A stretch of DNA of 64,000 nt from Variovorax paradoxus (GCF_029919115.1 NZ_CP123990.1:2418001-2482000); one strand, 5' to 3'. Counted from the first letter of the stretch, positions 18,450 to 27,309 are shown. The notes: generated from the sequence alone by a model not told the origin. Translations and numbers: made by a program.

Positions 18450-19079
18450 ATGAGCAACGTCCATCTCGTCGACCACCCCCTCGTCCAGCACAAGCTCACG
18501 CTGATGCGCCGCAAGGACGCTTCCACCAACAGCTTTCGGCGGCTCCTGAACGAAATCAGCATGCTCATGGCCTACGAGGTCACGCGCGACATGCCGATGC
18601 AGGACATCGAAGTGGAGACCCCACTCGAGACCATGCAGGCCAAGGTCATCGACGGCAAGAAGCTGGTGCTGGTGTCCATCCTCCGCGCGGGCACCGGCAT
18701 CCTGGACGGCATGCTCACCGTGGTGCCGGGCGCGCGCGTCGGCCACATCGGCCTGTACCGCGATCCCAAGACGCTCACGGCCGTCGAGTACTACTTCAAG
18801 ATGCCGGGCGAAATGGAGAACCGCGACGTGATCGTGGTCGACCCGATGCTGGCCACCGGCAACTCGGCGGTGGCTGCGGTCGAGCGCCTGAAAGAGCTGA
18901 ACCCGAAATCGATCAAGTTCGTCTGCCTGCTGACCTGCCCCGAAGGCGTGGCGACCATGCAGAAGGCCCACCCCGACGTGCCGATCTACACCGCCGCAAT
19001 CGACCGCGAGCTGAACAGCCACGGCTACATCCTGCCGGGCCTTGGCGACGCTGGCGACCGCATATTCGGCACGAAGTAA
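18450..19079 (+). CDS. upp: Uracil phosphoribosyltransferase
   Basis: At 209 residues this is the normal length for Upp. It shows the uracil PRTase pattern [15 protein letters not shown] and the PRPP-binding loop [20 protein letters not shown], plus the C-terminal uracil-recognition region [18 protein letters not shown]. It converts uracil and PRPP to UMP. Placement after the URC1- and URC4-type genes and before a nucleobase importer and cytosine deaminase suggests that here it also feeds uracil degradation (it would correspond to URC6) and not only salvage. Confidence 0.95.
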   Translation: MSNVHLVDHPLVQHKLTLMRRKDASTNSFRRLLNEISMLMAYEVTRDMPMQDIEVETPLETMQAKVIDGKKLVLVSILRAGTGILDGMLTVVPGARVGHIGLYRDPKTLTAVEYYFKMPGEMENRDVIVVDPMLATGNSAVAAVERLKELNPKSIKFVCLLTCPEGVATMQKAHPDVPIYTAAIDRELNSHGYILPGLGDAGDRIFGTK

Positions 19080-19154
19080 AGCCGATGCCTCAGGCGGCGG
19101 CTGCCGCGATTCGGTCGGCAACAAGAAGATTTTCATACCTCGAGGAGAAGCACC

Positions 19155-20156
19155 GTGACAGCACGCCGTCAGTTGATCATTCGTTCCGCCGCCATTGCCG
19201 CGGCCCTTGCGGCGGGCGCACCCGGCCTTGCGCTGGCGCAGGCCAAGCTCAAGGTGGCGGCGGTGTACACCGTGCCCTTCGAGCAGCAATGGGTGGGCCG
19301 CATCCACAAGGCGCTCAAGGCTGCCGAGGCGCGCGGCGAGATCGAATACAAGGCGACCGAGAACGTCAGCAATGCCGACTACGAGCGCGTGATGCGCGAG
19401 TACGCCACGGGCGGCAACCAGCTGATCCTTGGCGAAGTGTTCGGCGTGGAAGCGGCGGCACGCAAGGTGGCCAAAGACTTTCCCAAGGTCGCCTTCCTGA
19501 TGGGCTCGTCGCTCAAGCCGCAGGCGCCCAACTTCAGCGTGTTCGACAACTACATTCAGGAGCCGGCGTACCTGAGCGGCATGGTGGCGGGCGGCATGAC
19601 CAAGAGCAACCGCATCGGCATGGTTGGCGGCTTTCCGATTCCCGAGGTGAACCGGCTCATGAACGCGTTCATGGCCGGCGCGAAGGAAACCAACCCCAAA
19701 GTCGAATTCAGCGTGAGCTTCATCAACAGCTGGTTCGATCCGCCGAAGGCCAAGGAAGCGGCTTTCGCAATGATCGACAAGGGTGCCGACGTGATGTACG
19801 CCGAGCGCTTTGGCGTCTCTGACGCGGCCAAGGAAAAAGGCAAGCTCGCCATCGGCAACGTGATCGACACGCAGGCGCAGTACCCGGACACGGTGGTTGC
19901 CTCGGCCCTGTGGAATTTCGAGCCCTCGGCCGACCGCGCCATCAAGCTCGTGAAGGAAGGCAAGTTCACCGCCGAAGACTACGGCGTTTACTCGACCATG
20001 AAGCACAAGGGCTCCGAACTCGCGCCGCTCGGCACTTTCGAGAAGAAGGTTCCGGCCGACATCGTGGCCAAGGTCAAGGCGAAGCAGGCTGACATCCTGG
20101 CCGGCAAGTTCACCGTGAAGGTCGACGACTCGCAGCCCAAATCGACCGCCAAGTGA
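19155..20156 (+). CDS. BMP-family nucleoside/nucleobase ABC transporter substrate-binding protein
   Basis: A 333-residue periplasmic protein of the Bmp/PnrA family. A signal peptide with an Arg-Arg pair (MTARRQLIIRSAAIAAALAAG ... ALAQA) precedes a mature domain with VYTVPFEQQWVGRIHKAL, AYLSGMVAGGMTKSNRIGMVGGF and WFDPPKAKEAAFAMIDKGADVMYAERFG. Family members bind nucleosides, and some bind nucleobases, for ABC import. The start is the GTG at 19155, preceded by GAGGAGAAG. ATPase and permease genes follow on the same strand, and the cytosine deaminase downstream points to pyrimidine substrates. Confidence 0.88.
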   Translation: MTARRQLIIRSAAIAAALAAGAPGLALAQAKLKVAAVYTVPFEQQWVGRIHKALKAAEARGEIEYKATENVSNADYERVMREYATGGNQLILGEVFGVEAAARKVAKDFPKVAFLMGSSLKPQAPNFSVFDNYIQEPAYLSGMVAGGMTKSNRIGMVGGFPIPEVNRLMNAFMAGAKETNPKVEFSVSFINSWFDPPKAKEAAFAMIDKGADVMYAERFGVSDAAKEKGKLAIGNVIDTQAQYPDTVVASALWNFEPSADRAIKLVKEGKFTAEDYGVYSTMKHKGSELAPLGTFEKKVPADIVAKVKAKQADILAGKFTVKVDDSQPKSTAK

Positions 20157-21109
20157 AGGGCTTGTTGACGATGCGCTGGCGTTCTCTTCTTGCGGCTGGC
20201 GCGCTGGCCATCGGTCTTGCGGGCTGTGCCGCCGTCTACAAACCCGGCGGTGCCACCGCCAGCGGCATCCGGCTGGACGACACCCCCCGCATTGCCGTGA
20301 TCTCGGCCTTCGAGCCCGAGCTCAAGCTGTTGCTGAACCGCTTGCAGGGGCCGGCCAGGCACAGCGTCAACGGCGTCGAGTTCACCACCGGCACGCTTGA
20401 AGGCAAGCCGGTGGTGCTGTTCCTCTCTGGCATCAGCATGACCAATGCCACGATGAACACGCAGTTGGTGCTCGATCGCTTTCGCGTGTCCAGCATCGTG
20501 TTCAGCGGCATCGCGGGTGGCGTGAATCCGCAACTGCACGTCGGTGACGTGACGGTGCCGGCGCAATGGGGACAGTACCTCGAAGTGCTGATGGCGCGCG
20601 AAACCGCGCCGGGCAAGTTCACCGCTCCGCCATTCATCAAAGATGCCACGATGCCCAACTTCGGCATGATGCATCCACGCCCGGTCGAGGTGCGCTCGGC
20701 CGCAAAGCCAGGCATCGAGCGCAAGTTCTGGTTCGAAGCCGATCCGAAAATGCTCGAAGTGGCGCGCAGCATCCGCAACGTCGACCTCGCGAACTGCAGC
20801 GCCGGCAAGTGCCTGGCGCGCAAGCCCCAGCTGGTCGTCGGTGGCAATGGCGTCTCGGGCCAGGCCTTCATGGACAACAAGGCGTATCGCGAATACACCT
20901 TCAAGACCTTCCAGGCCAACGTGCTCGACATGGAAACCGCAGCCGTGGGCATGGTGGCCTACAGCAACGGCGTGCCGTACATCGCCTTCCGCTCGCTCAG
21001 CGACCTTGCCGGCGGCGGCGAAGGCGCCAACGAGATGGGCACCTTCATGGGCATTGCGGCCGACAACTCGGCCAAGGTCATGTTGGCGTTCCTGGCTGCA
21101 TGGAAGTGA
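20153..21109 (+). CDS. Lipoprotein of the MTAN/nucleoside phosphorylase superfamily
   Basis: The product has a lipoprotein signal ending in the lipobox LAGC, so the mature chain should be lipid-anchored outside the cytoplasm. The rest is a PNP/MTAN-type fold: RIAVISAFEPELKLLL, VFSGIAGGVNPQLHVGDVTVP, the substrate-binding glutamate in LDMETAAVGM and the catalytic-type aspartate in RSLSDLAGG. The GTG at 20153 overlaps the upstream stop; the ATG at 20171 is an equally good start and gives an 18-residue signal. It could release bases from nucleosides in the periplasm for the adjacent importer. That link is inferred from location; the substrate is unknown. Most MTANs are cytoplasmic, so the export signal is unusual. 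Confidence 0.8.
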   Translation: MKGLLTMRWRSLLAAGALAIGLAGCAAVYKPGGATASGIRLDDTPRIAVISAFEPELKLLLNRLQGPARHSVNGVEFTTGTLEGKPVVLFLSGISMTNATMNTQLVLDRFRVSSIVFSGIAGGVNPQLHVGDVTVPAQWGQYLEVLMARETAPGKFTAPPFIKDATMPNFGMMHPRPVEVRSAAKPGIERKFWFEADPKMLEVARSIRNVDLANCSAGKCLARKPQLVVGGNGVSGQAFMDNKAYREYTFKTFQANVLDMETAAVGMVAYSNGVPYIAFRSLSDLAGGGEGANEMGTFMGIAADNSAKVMLAFLAAWK

Positions 21110-21120
21110 TCCTGCCTTCA

Positions 21121-21233
21121 CTCCCTCCCCTTCCGGGGGAGGGTTGGGGTGGGGGCATGCGGCGCTCGCTCGATCGCGGCGGTGTGGCAGGTGCCGCTTG
21201 CCCCCATCCCAGCCTTCCCCCGAAAGGGGAAGG
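21121..21233. repeat. REP/BIME-like paired hairpin element, copy 1
   Basis: CCCTCCCC pairs with GGGGAGGG near 21123-21143, and CCTTCCCC pairs with GGGGAAGG near 21214-21232. Between them GGGGTGGGGGCA and TGCCCCCATCCC are also complementary, so the whole unit folds on itself. The last arm reaches the Shine-Dalgarno region of the ABC ATPase gene. A sister copy lies at 23929-24024. This is typical of Comamonadaceae intergenic REP elements. Confidence 0.75.
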
Positions 21234-21245
21234 AGCAAGACCTTC

Positions 21246-22844
21246 ATGAACAACGCCACGGTTCTCCGCCTCCAGGGCATCACCAAGCGCTTCGGCTCCC
21301 TCGTCGCCAACGACGACATCTCTCTCGACCTGCAGGCGGGCGAGGTGCTCGCGCTGCTGGGCGAGAACGGCGCAGGCAAGTCGACGCTGATGTCCATCCT
21401 TTTCGGGCACTACGTGGCCGACGAAGGGAGCATCGAGGCCTTCGGCGCGCCCTTGCCTCCGGGCAACCCCAAGGCGGCGCTGGCTGCGGGCGTGGGCATG
21501 GTGCACCAGCACTTCACGCTGGCCGACAACCTGAGCGTGCTCGACAACGTGATGATGGGCACGGAGCCGCTCTGGCGCGTGTTCTCGCGCCGCGCAGCCG
21601 CGCGCACCCGGCTGCTCGAAGTGGCGCAGCGCTTCGGCCTGCCGGTTCAGCCCGACGCAAAGATCGGCAGCCTCTCCGTCGGCGAGCGGCAGCGCGTCGA
21701 GATACTGAAGGCGCTGTACCGCGGCGCGCGCATCCTGATCCTCGACGAGCCGACTGCCGTGCTGACGCCGCAGGAAAGCGAAGCCTTGTTCGCCACGCTC
21801 GCACAGATGGTGGCGCAGGGGCTCTCGGTGATCTTCATCAGCCACAAGCTGGGCGAGGTGCTGCGGGTTTCGCGGCGCATTGCCGTGTTGCGCGGTGGCA
21901 AGCTGGTGGCCGAGGCGCGCACGGCGGACACCACGCACGCGCAACTCGCGTTGTGGATGGTCGGTCACGCGGTCGAAGCGCCGCAGCGGCGGCCCGCCGG
22001 TACTGTCAGCGATGCGGTCTGCGTGCTCGACCGTGTGAGCACCGCATCCGCCAAGAGCGGTGCGCAAGACCATTCAAGCCCGCTTCGCGAGGTGTCGCTC
22101 ACGCTGCGCGGCGGGGAGATCACCGCCATTGCCGGCGTCTCCGGCAACGGACAGGTCGCGTTGGCCGAACTGCTGTGCGGCACGCGCCGCGCCACTTCCG
22201 GTACGGCCCTGCTGATGGGCCGCGCGCTGCCGCCCTCGCCCTCTCGTCTGGTACAGCGCGGGGTGGCGCGCATTCCCGAAGACCGGCACGCAGTCGGCGT
22301 GGTCGGCGACCTGCCGGTGTGGGAGAACGCGGTGTCGGAACGGCTGCGCAGCCCGGTCTTTTCGCGCTGGTCCGTGTTCGTGCGGCGTGCCGCCGCGCGG
22401 GTGCATGCGCGGCGCATCGAAAAAGCATTCGACGTGCGCGGCGCGGGGCTGATGGCACCGGCCCGTTCGCTCTCTGGCGGCAACATGCAAAAACTGATTC
22501 TCGGCCGGGCACTGCTCGCGCCCGAACAGGTCGAAGACGCCGACAACAAGAAGTACCCGACCCGCGCACCGCGCCTCATCGTCGCGCACCAGCCGACCTG
22601 GGGACTCGACATCGGCGCCGTGGCCTACGTGCAGCAGCAACTCATCGCCGCGCGCGATGCCGGCGCGGCGGTGCTGGTAATTTCCGATGACCTCGACGAA
22701 GTGCTGGCGCTCGGCGACCGGGTGGCCGTGATGCATGGCGGCCACTTGGGCGAGGCCCGCCCGGCATCGGCATGGACACGTGAAGCCATCGGCCTTGCAA
22801 TGGCCGGCGCGACCGACGCCTTGCGCGGAAAGGCGCGGCCATGA
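21246..22844 (+). CDS. ABC transporter ATPase, two nucleotide-binding domains (nucleoside importer type)
   Basis: A 532-residue protein with two tandem ABC domains, as in nucleoside (BMP-type) and ribose importers. Domain 1 has the complete Walker A GENGAGKST and signature LSVGERQRVEIL, with Walker B ILILDEPTAVL. Domain 2 has a degenerate Walker A (GVSGNGQVALAELL) but an intact signature LSGGNMQKLILGRAL. The ATG at 21246 follows a REP-like element whose arm contains AAGGAG. The Walker B region of domain 2 is separated from the signature by an unusual polar insert EQVEDADNKKYPTRAP. It energises the two permeases encoded next. Confidence 0.92.
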   Translation: MNNATVLRLQGITKRFGSLVANDDISLDLQAGEVLALLGENGAGKSTLMSILFGHYVADEGSIEAFGAPLPPGNPKAALAAGVGMVHQHFTLADNLSVLDNVMMGTEPLWRVFSRRAAARTRLLEVAQRFGLPVQPDAKIGSLSVGERQRVEILKALYRGARILILDEPTAVLTPQESEALFATLAQMVAQGLSVIFISHKLGEVLRVSRRIAVLRGGKLVAEARTADTTHAQLALWMVGHAVEAPQRRPAGTVSDAVCVLDRVSTASAKSGAQDHSSPLREVSLTLRGGEITAIAGVSGNGQVALAELLCGTRRATSGTALLMGRALPPSPSRLVQRGVARIPEDRHAVGVVGDLPVWENAVSERLRSPVFSRWSVFVRRAAARVHARRIEKAFDVRGAGLMAPARSLSGGNMQKLILGRALLAPEQVEDADNKKYPTRAPRLIVAHQPTWGLDIGAVAYVQQQLIAARDAGAAVLVISDDLDEVLALGDRVAVMHGGHLGEARPASAWTREAIGLAMAGATDALRGKARP

Positions 22845-23905
22845 TGCGGCTCGAAAGACGCCACGAAACATCACGTGCCGCACTGGTGTTGGCGCCCGTC
22901 GGCGCGGTGCTGTTCACCATGCTGGTGAGCGCGCTGCTCGTGCTTTGGGCCGGCGCACCAGTCGGCCGCACCTACGCGCTGCTGCTGCAAGGCGGCTTCG
23001 GCTCTGTGTTCGCCTGGAGCGAGACGCTCACGCGCGCGATCCCGCTCATTCTTACCGGCCTCGCCGCGACGGTCGCGTTCAAGGCGCGGCTTTTCAACAT
23101 CGGCGCCGAGGGCCAACTGTTCGCCGGCGCTCTTGCCGCCGTGGTCGTGGGCGGTATGCACGGCGGCACGGGTTTCGAGCTTCAGCCGTGGCTGCTGTTT
23201 CCGCTGATGATGCTGGCCGCCGCCGTGGCCGGCGCCCTGCTGCTGCTCGGCCCGGCGCTGATGAAGAACAAGCTCGGCGTCGACGAGGTAGTGACCACGC
23301 TGCTGATCAACTTCATCGTGCTGCTCGGCGTGTCGGCACTGCTCGATGGGCCGATGAAGGACCCGACTGCCATGGGCTGGCCGCAGAGCGTATCGCTGCA
23401 GCCTGACCTGGAGCTCGGCAAGCTCATCGAGCAGGCGCGCGTGCACACCGGCCTGCTCTGGGCGGCGGCGCTGGCGGTGATCGTCTGGGCAATTTTCAAG
23501 TACACGGTGCTGGGCTTCGACATCCGCGCGGTCGGCGCGAACGCGCGCGCGGCAGAATTTGCGGGCGTGCCGGTGACGCGCACCGTGGTCATGGTGGCAC
23601 TGCTTTCGGGCGCGCTGGCGGGGCTGGCCGGCGCCATCGAGGTGGCGGGCCGCACCAGCTACGTCACGCTCGACATGTCGCCGGGCTACGGCTACACCGG
23701 CATCGTGATTGCGATGCTGGCCGGGCTGCACCCGCTGGGCGTGATTGCCGCGGGCGTGTTCGTGGCGGGCGTGCTGGTCGGTGCGGACACCATGAGCCGC
23801 GCAGTGGGGGTGCCGACCTACATCGCCGACGTGATCGTCGCCGCCTCGCTGATCGCGGTGCTGGTGGCAATGCTGCTGACGCAATACCGGGTGCGACTCA
23901 AATGA
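22841..23905 (+). CDS. ABC transporter permease, nucleoside importer subunit 1
   Basis: A 354-residue inner-membrane protein with about ten hydrophobic segments and the conserved BPD_transp_2 patterns LFNIGAEGQLFAGALAAVVVG and GVDEVVTTLLINFIVLLG. The start ATG overlaps the ATPase stop (ATGA). The residues GFDIRAVGANARAAEFAGVPV form the cytoplasmic coupling region. It pairs with the permease at 24036 as a heterodimer, the usual arrangement for PnrA/BMP-type systems. Confidence 0.92.
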   Translation: MMRLERRHETSRAALVLAPVGAVLFTMLVSALLVLWAGAPVGRTYALLLQGGFGSVFAWSETLTRAIPLILTGLAATVAFKARLFNIGAEGQLFAGALAAVVVGGMHGGTGFELQPWLLFPLMMLAAAVAGALLLLGPALMKNKLGVDEVVTTLLINFIVLLGVSALLDGPMKDPTAMGWPQSVSLQPDLELGKLIEQARVHTGLLWAAALAVIVWAIFKYTVLGFDIRAVGANARAAEFAGVPVTRTVVMVALLSGALAGLAGAIEVAGRTSYVTLDMSPGYGYTGIVIAMLAGLHPLGVIAAGVFVAGVLVGADTMSRAVGVPTYIADVIVAASLIAVLVAMLLTQYRVRLK

Positions 23906-23928
23906 CAACGCGCTGCTCCCCGGTCTTG

Positions 23929-24024
23929 CTCCTTCCCCCGCTGGGGGAAGGCTGGGATGGGGGCATCAGCGCCCACTGCGAGCGCCGCGTGCCCCCACCC
24001 CGGCCCTCCCCCGAAAGGGGAGGG
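23929..24024. repeat. REP/BIME-like paired hairpin element, copy 2
   Basis: CCTTCCCCC pairs with GGGGGAAGG (23931-23951), and CCCTCCCC pairs with GGGGAGGG around 24004-24024, with complementary GATGGGGGCA and TGCCCCCACC between them. The second hairpin's 3' arm (GGGGAGGGAG) includes the Shine-Dalgarno sequence of the permease gene at 24036. Same layout as the copy at 21121-21233. Confidence 0.75.
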
Positions 24025-24035
24025 AGAAATACGCG

Positions 24036-24959
24036 ATGACCGATTTGCTCGACATCCTCGCCAACCCCGCCTTCTGGGTCGCGGTGCTGCGCATCGCAAC
24101 ACCGCTCATCCTCGGCACGCTGGGCGTGCTGCTGTGCGAACGCGCGGGCGTGCTCAACCTCGGCATCGAAGGAATCATGGTCGCGGGCGCATTCACCGGA
24201 TGGCTCGCGGTGTATGCCGGCGCGCCGCTGTGGGCCGGCGTGGGGGTGGCTGCGCTCACGGGCATGGTGTTCGGGCTGTTGCATGCCTTTCTCACCGTCG
24301 GACTCGCCCTGTCGCAGCATGTCTCGGGGCTTGGCATCACGCTGCTGGCGACCGCACTCAGCTACTTCGGCTATCGCGTGAGTTTTCCGAAAGTGAACAC
24401 GCCGCCGACCATCACGCCTTTCGCGCCCATGGACTGGCTGCCGCTGCCCATCCTGAATGCGCAGACATCGCTCACCCTGTTCGCGCTGCTGCTGGTGCCT
24501 GCCATTGCGTGGGTGCTGTACCGCACGCCGCTCGGCTTGGCGCTGCGCATGGTCGGTGAGAACCCGCAGGCGGCCGAAAGCCAGGGCGTATCGGTCGCGG
24601 GCACGCGCACCGGGGCGATCGTCGCGGGTTCGGCGCTGATGGGCATGGCCGGCTCGTTTCTCACGCTTTCCGCGTTCAACGCTTTTTTCTTCAACATGGT
24701 GAACGGCCGCGGCTGGATCTGCGTGGCGCTGGTGGTGTTTGCTTCATGGCGGCCCGGCAAGGCCCTGCTGGGGGCGCTGCTGTTCGCTTTCTTCGACGCG
24801 CTGCAGCTTCGGCTGCAACAATCGGGTGATGCCGTGCTGCCCTACCAGATCTACCTGATGCTGCCGTACCTGCTCTCGATCCTCGCGCTGGTGCTGGTGG
24901 CGCGCAAGGCCAGCTACCCGCAGGCGCTGATGAAGCCTTATCGCAAGGGGGAGCGCTGA
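24036..24959 (+). CDS. ABC transporter permease, nucleoside importer subunit 2
   Basis: A 307-residue membrane protein of the same BPD_transp_2 family, with RAGVLNLGIEGIMVAGAFTGWLAV near the N-terminus and LALRMVGENPQAAESQGVSV as coupling segment. Ribosome-binding sequence GGGAGGGAG lies inside a REP-like hairpin 10 bases before the ATG. Its TGA shares a base with the ATG of the following small secreted protein, so translation is coupled. Together with the genes at 19155-23905 it completes the importer. Confidence 0.92.
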   Translation: MTDLLDILANPAFWVAVLRIATPLILGTLGVLLCERAGVLNLGIEGIMVAGAFTGWLAVYAGAPLWAGVGVAALTGMVFGLLHAFLTVGLALSQHVSGLGITLLATALSYFGYRVSFPKVNTPPTITPFAPMDWLPLPILNAQTSLTLFALLLVPAIAWVLYRTPLGLALRMVGENPQAAESQGVSVAGTRTGAIVAGSALMGMAGSFLTLSAFNAFFFNMVNGRGWICVALVVFASWRPGKALLGALLFAFFDALQLRLQQSGDAVLPYQIYLMLPYLLSILALVLVARKASYPQALMKPYRKGER

Positions 24960-25417
24960 TGCCGCGCGCTGCCCCAGTGCGAAAGATGCTGCTCACCGCG
25001 CTGGTGGCCTGGTGCAGCGCCGGCGCGCATGCGCTGGGCAGCGACCTCGGCTATGAAACCTTCAAGACGCCCGACCCGGTCAGCTGGGTTCAGCTGTGCG
25101 GCACCTGGGGCAAAGACCACCAGGGCACCTACCGCGTGGTTCACGCCGAGCAGTACGCACAGTCCTTCCTCTATGTGCAGTGGATGGCGCGCGACGCCAA
25201 CGGCAGCCTGCATGCCGAGCACACGCTGGCGATTGGAGAGCTCGACAACGACCATGCCGAAGTCGCGCTCACCGATCTCACCTGCCGCGCCACACCGCGC
25301 GGCATCGTGGTAACTGCAAAAGCCGCATCGGGCCACGACGACAAGCTGCGCCGCGTCACCATCGAGGTCGGCCCGGCGCCGGGGCAATACCGCTACCGGG
25401 CGCAGCGCACGCGCTGA
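24959..25417 (+). CDS. Small secreted protein of unknown function in the nucleobase-uptake operon
   Basis: A 152-residue protein with a probable signal peptide (KMLLTALVAWCSAGAHALG) and a mature part containing WVQLCGTWGKDHQGTYRVVHAEQY and a second cysteine in ALTDLTCRA, so one disulfide is possible. I do not recognise a family. Its ATG overlaps the permease stop as TGATG, and the cytosine deaminase starts 35 bases after its end, so it belongs to the operon. It might assist the importer or report on periplasmic conditions; there is no direct evidence for either. Confidence 0.65.
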   Translation: MPRAAPVRKMLLTALVAWCSAGAHALGSDLGYETFKTPDPVSWVQLCGTWGKDHQGTYRVVHAEQYAQSFLYVQWMARDANGSLHAEHTLAIGELDNDHAEVALTDLTCRATPRGIVVTAKAASGHDDKLRRVTIEVGPAPGQYRYRAQRTR

Positions 25418-25452
25418 ACGCCCGCCTAGCGACCGACAAGAAGATCTTCACG

Positions 25453-26733
25453 ATGCTCGACCTGCTCATCACCAACGCCACCCTCCCCGACGGCCGTACC
25501 GGAATGTCTGTTGCCGTACAGGGAGGCCGCATCGCCGAAGTGACGGCAGGCCTCGACGCGCCCGCCCATGAAAAGCTCGACGCCCAAGGCCTGCTGCTCT
25601 CGCCGCACTTCGTCGATCCGCATTTCCACATGGACGCAACGCTGAGCTACGGCCTGCCGCGCGTCAACGAAAGCGGCACGCTGCTCGAAGGCATTGCACT
25701 GTGGGGCGAGCTCAAGCCGCTGCTCAAGGCCGAGGCGCTGATCGAACGTGCGCTGGCGTACTGCGACTGGGCGGTGGCCAAGGGGCTGCTGGCCGTGCGG
25801 TCGCATGTGGACACGAGCGACCCGAGCCTTCTTGCGGTCGACGCGCTGCTGGATGTCAAGCGCCAGGTCGCGCCGTATCTCGATCTGCAGCTCGTGGCCT
25901 TTCCGCAGGACGGTGTGCTGCGCTCGGCCGGCGGCGTCGACAACCTGACGCGCGCGCTCGACAAGGGCGTGGACGTGGTCGGCGGCATTCCGCATTTCGA
26001 GCGCACCATGGCCGATGGCGCGGCCAGCGTCACGCTGCTGATGGAGCTTGCGGCCGAGCGCGGCAAGCTGGTCGACATGCATTGCGACGAGTCGGACGAT
26101 CCGCTCTCGCGCCACATCGAAACCCTGTCCGCCGAAACCTGGCGCCTGGGCATGCAGGGCCGCGTGACGGGCTCGCATTGCACGTCGATGCACTCGATGG
26201 ACAACTACTACGTGAGCAAGCTGCTGCCGCTCATTGCGCAGAGCGGCGTCAGCGTCGTTTCCAACCCGCTGATCAACATCACCCTGCAGGGCCGCCACGA
26301 CACCTACCCCAAGCGCCGCGGCATGACCCGCGTGCCCGAGCTCATGGCCGCGGGCGTGAACGTCGCCTTCGGCCACGACTGCGTGATGGACCCGTGGTAC
26401 GGCATGGGCTCAGGCGACATGCTCGAGGTGGCGCACATGGGGCTGCACGTGGCGCAGATGACCAGCCAGGCCGGCATCCGACAGTGCTACGAGGCGGTAA
26501 CCACCAATGCTGCGCGCGTGATGCACCTTGAAGGCTACGGCATCGCGGCAGGCTGCGACGCGAGCTTTGTGCTCTTGCAGGCGCGCGATGCGGTCGAAGC
26601 GATCCGGCTGCGTGCCACCCGGCTCAAGGTATTCCGTAAAGGAAAGCTGCTGGCGGAAACGCCGGCCGCCACGGCCGCGCTGCACCTTCCGGGCCGCGGG
26701 CAGACCACCAGCTGGATGATTCGAAAACCCTAG
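25453..26733 (+). CDS. codA: Cytosine deaminase-like amidohydrolase
   Basis: A 426-residue metal-dependent amidohydrolase. Metal ligands of the CodA type are visible: FVDPHFHMD near residue 58, LVDMHCDESDD and SHCTSMHSMDNYY in the middle, and FGHDCVMDPWYGMGSGDML containing the catalytic aspartate. Length matches CodA (about 425). The start is the ATG at 25453; the preceding frame is shadow sequence. It should hydrolyse cytosine to uracil and ammonia in the cytoplasm, feeding upp and the URC-type enzymes upstream. Related amidohydrolases act on isoguanine or N-substituted cyclic amides, so the exact substrate could differ. Confidence 0.85.
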   Translation: MLDLLITNATLPDGRTGMSVAVQGGRIAEVTAGLDAPAHEKLDAQGLLLSPHFVDPHFHMDATLSYGLPRVNESGTLLEGIALWGELKPLLKAEALIERALAYCDWAVAKGLLAVRSHVDTSDPSLLAVDALLDVKRQVAPYLDLQLVAFPQDGVLRSAGGVDNLTRALDKGVDVVGGIPHFERTMADGAASVTLLMELAAERGKLVDMHCDESDDPLSRHIETLSAETWRLGMQGRVTGSHCTSMHSMDNYYVSKLLPLIAQSGVSVVSNPLINITLQGRHDTYPKRRGMTRVPELMAAGVNVAFGHDCVMDPWYGMGSGDMLEVAHMGLHVAQMTSQAGIRQCYEAVTTNAARVMHLEGYGIAAGCDASFVLLQARDAVEAIRLRATRLKVFRKGKLLAETPAATAALHLPGRGQTTSWMIRKP

Positions 26734-26749
26734 CGTTGGCCGCGCAGGC

Positions 26750-27301
26750 TCACTGCGGCGGTGCGCCCCTGAGATCGCACCACATGTGCACCTTGGCCAG
26801 CAACGCGCCATCGACCGCAATGGCCAGCGGTTCGACGCCGAAAACCTGGAATCCGCAGCGCTCGTAGAGCACCTGGGCAGTGCTGTTGCCTTCGGTCACG
26901 GTGAGCTGAACCAGACGCAGCGTCTCGAGCGAGCGTGCATGCGCCAGCACCGCAAGCACCAGCCGGCGGCCAAAGCCGGCGCGGCGCGCAGTGGTTGCCA
27001 CGGTCATGCCGAAGAGCGTGGCCTTGTGCCGGGCGCGTTGCCTTGCTTCAAAGCTCAAGCCCGCCGCGCCCACCAGCATGGCCGCTTCGTCGAACGCACC
27101 AAAGACCACGCTGGCCTCGCCTGTATTGGCACCCAGCCGCTCTTCCCACCAGCGAAGCGGCAGCCCGGCGCGCTCGTCCACCGTGGTGGTGAAGGCACTC
27201 GGGTGCGTGGCGTAGGCCTCGAGCATCAAGGCGCGGTAGGCCGCGGCGTCGGCTGTTGTCAGGCGGCGAACGGCGCCTCGGTCGTTTTCAGAAGCGGACA
27301 A
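26750..27301 (-). CDS. GNAT family N-acetyltransferase
   Basis: A 183-residue protein with the GNAT fold: N-terminal VRRLTTADAAAYRALMLEAYATHP, the acetyl-CoA loop region MTVATTARRAGFGRRLVLAVLAHARS (R/Q-x-x-G-x-G/A type), and the C-terminal TEGNSTAQVLYERCGFQVFG. The substrate cannot be predicted. It ends 17 bases from the cytosine deaminase stop (convergent) and lies 8 bases downstream of sbcB on the same strand, so it may be co-transcribed with it. Confidence 0.85.
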   Translation of the reverse strand: MSASENDRGAVRRLTTADAAAYRALMLEAYATHPSAFTTTVDERAGLPLRWWEERLGANTGEASVVFGAFDEAAMLVGAAGLSFEARQRARHKATLFGMTVATTARRAGFGRRLVLAVLAHARSLETLRLVQLTVTEGNSTAQVLYERCGFQVFGVEPLAIAVDGALLAKVHMWCDLRGAPPQ

Positions 27302-27309
27302 AGGACACC

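Noticed and set aside
21121..24024. Insertion sequence between transporter genes
   Set aside because: The paired GC-rich hairpins contain no transposase and match REP/BIME-type elements.
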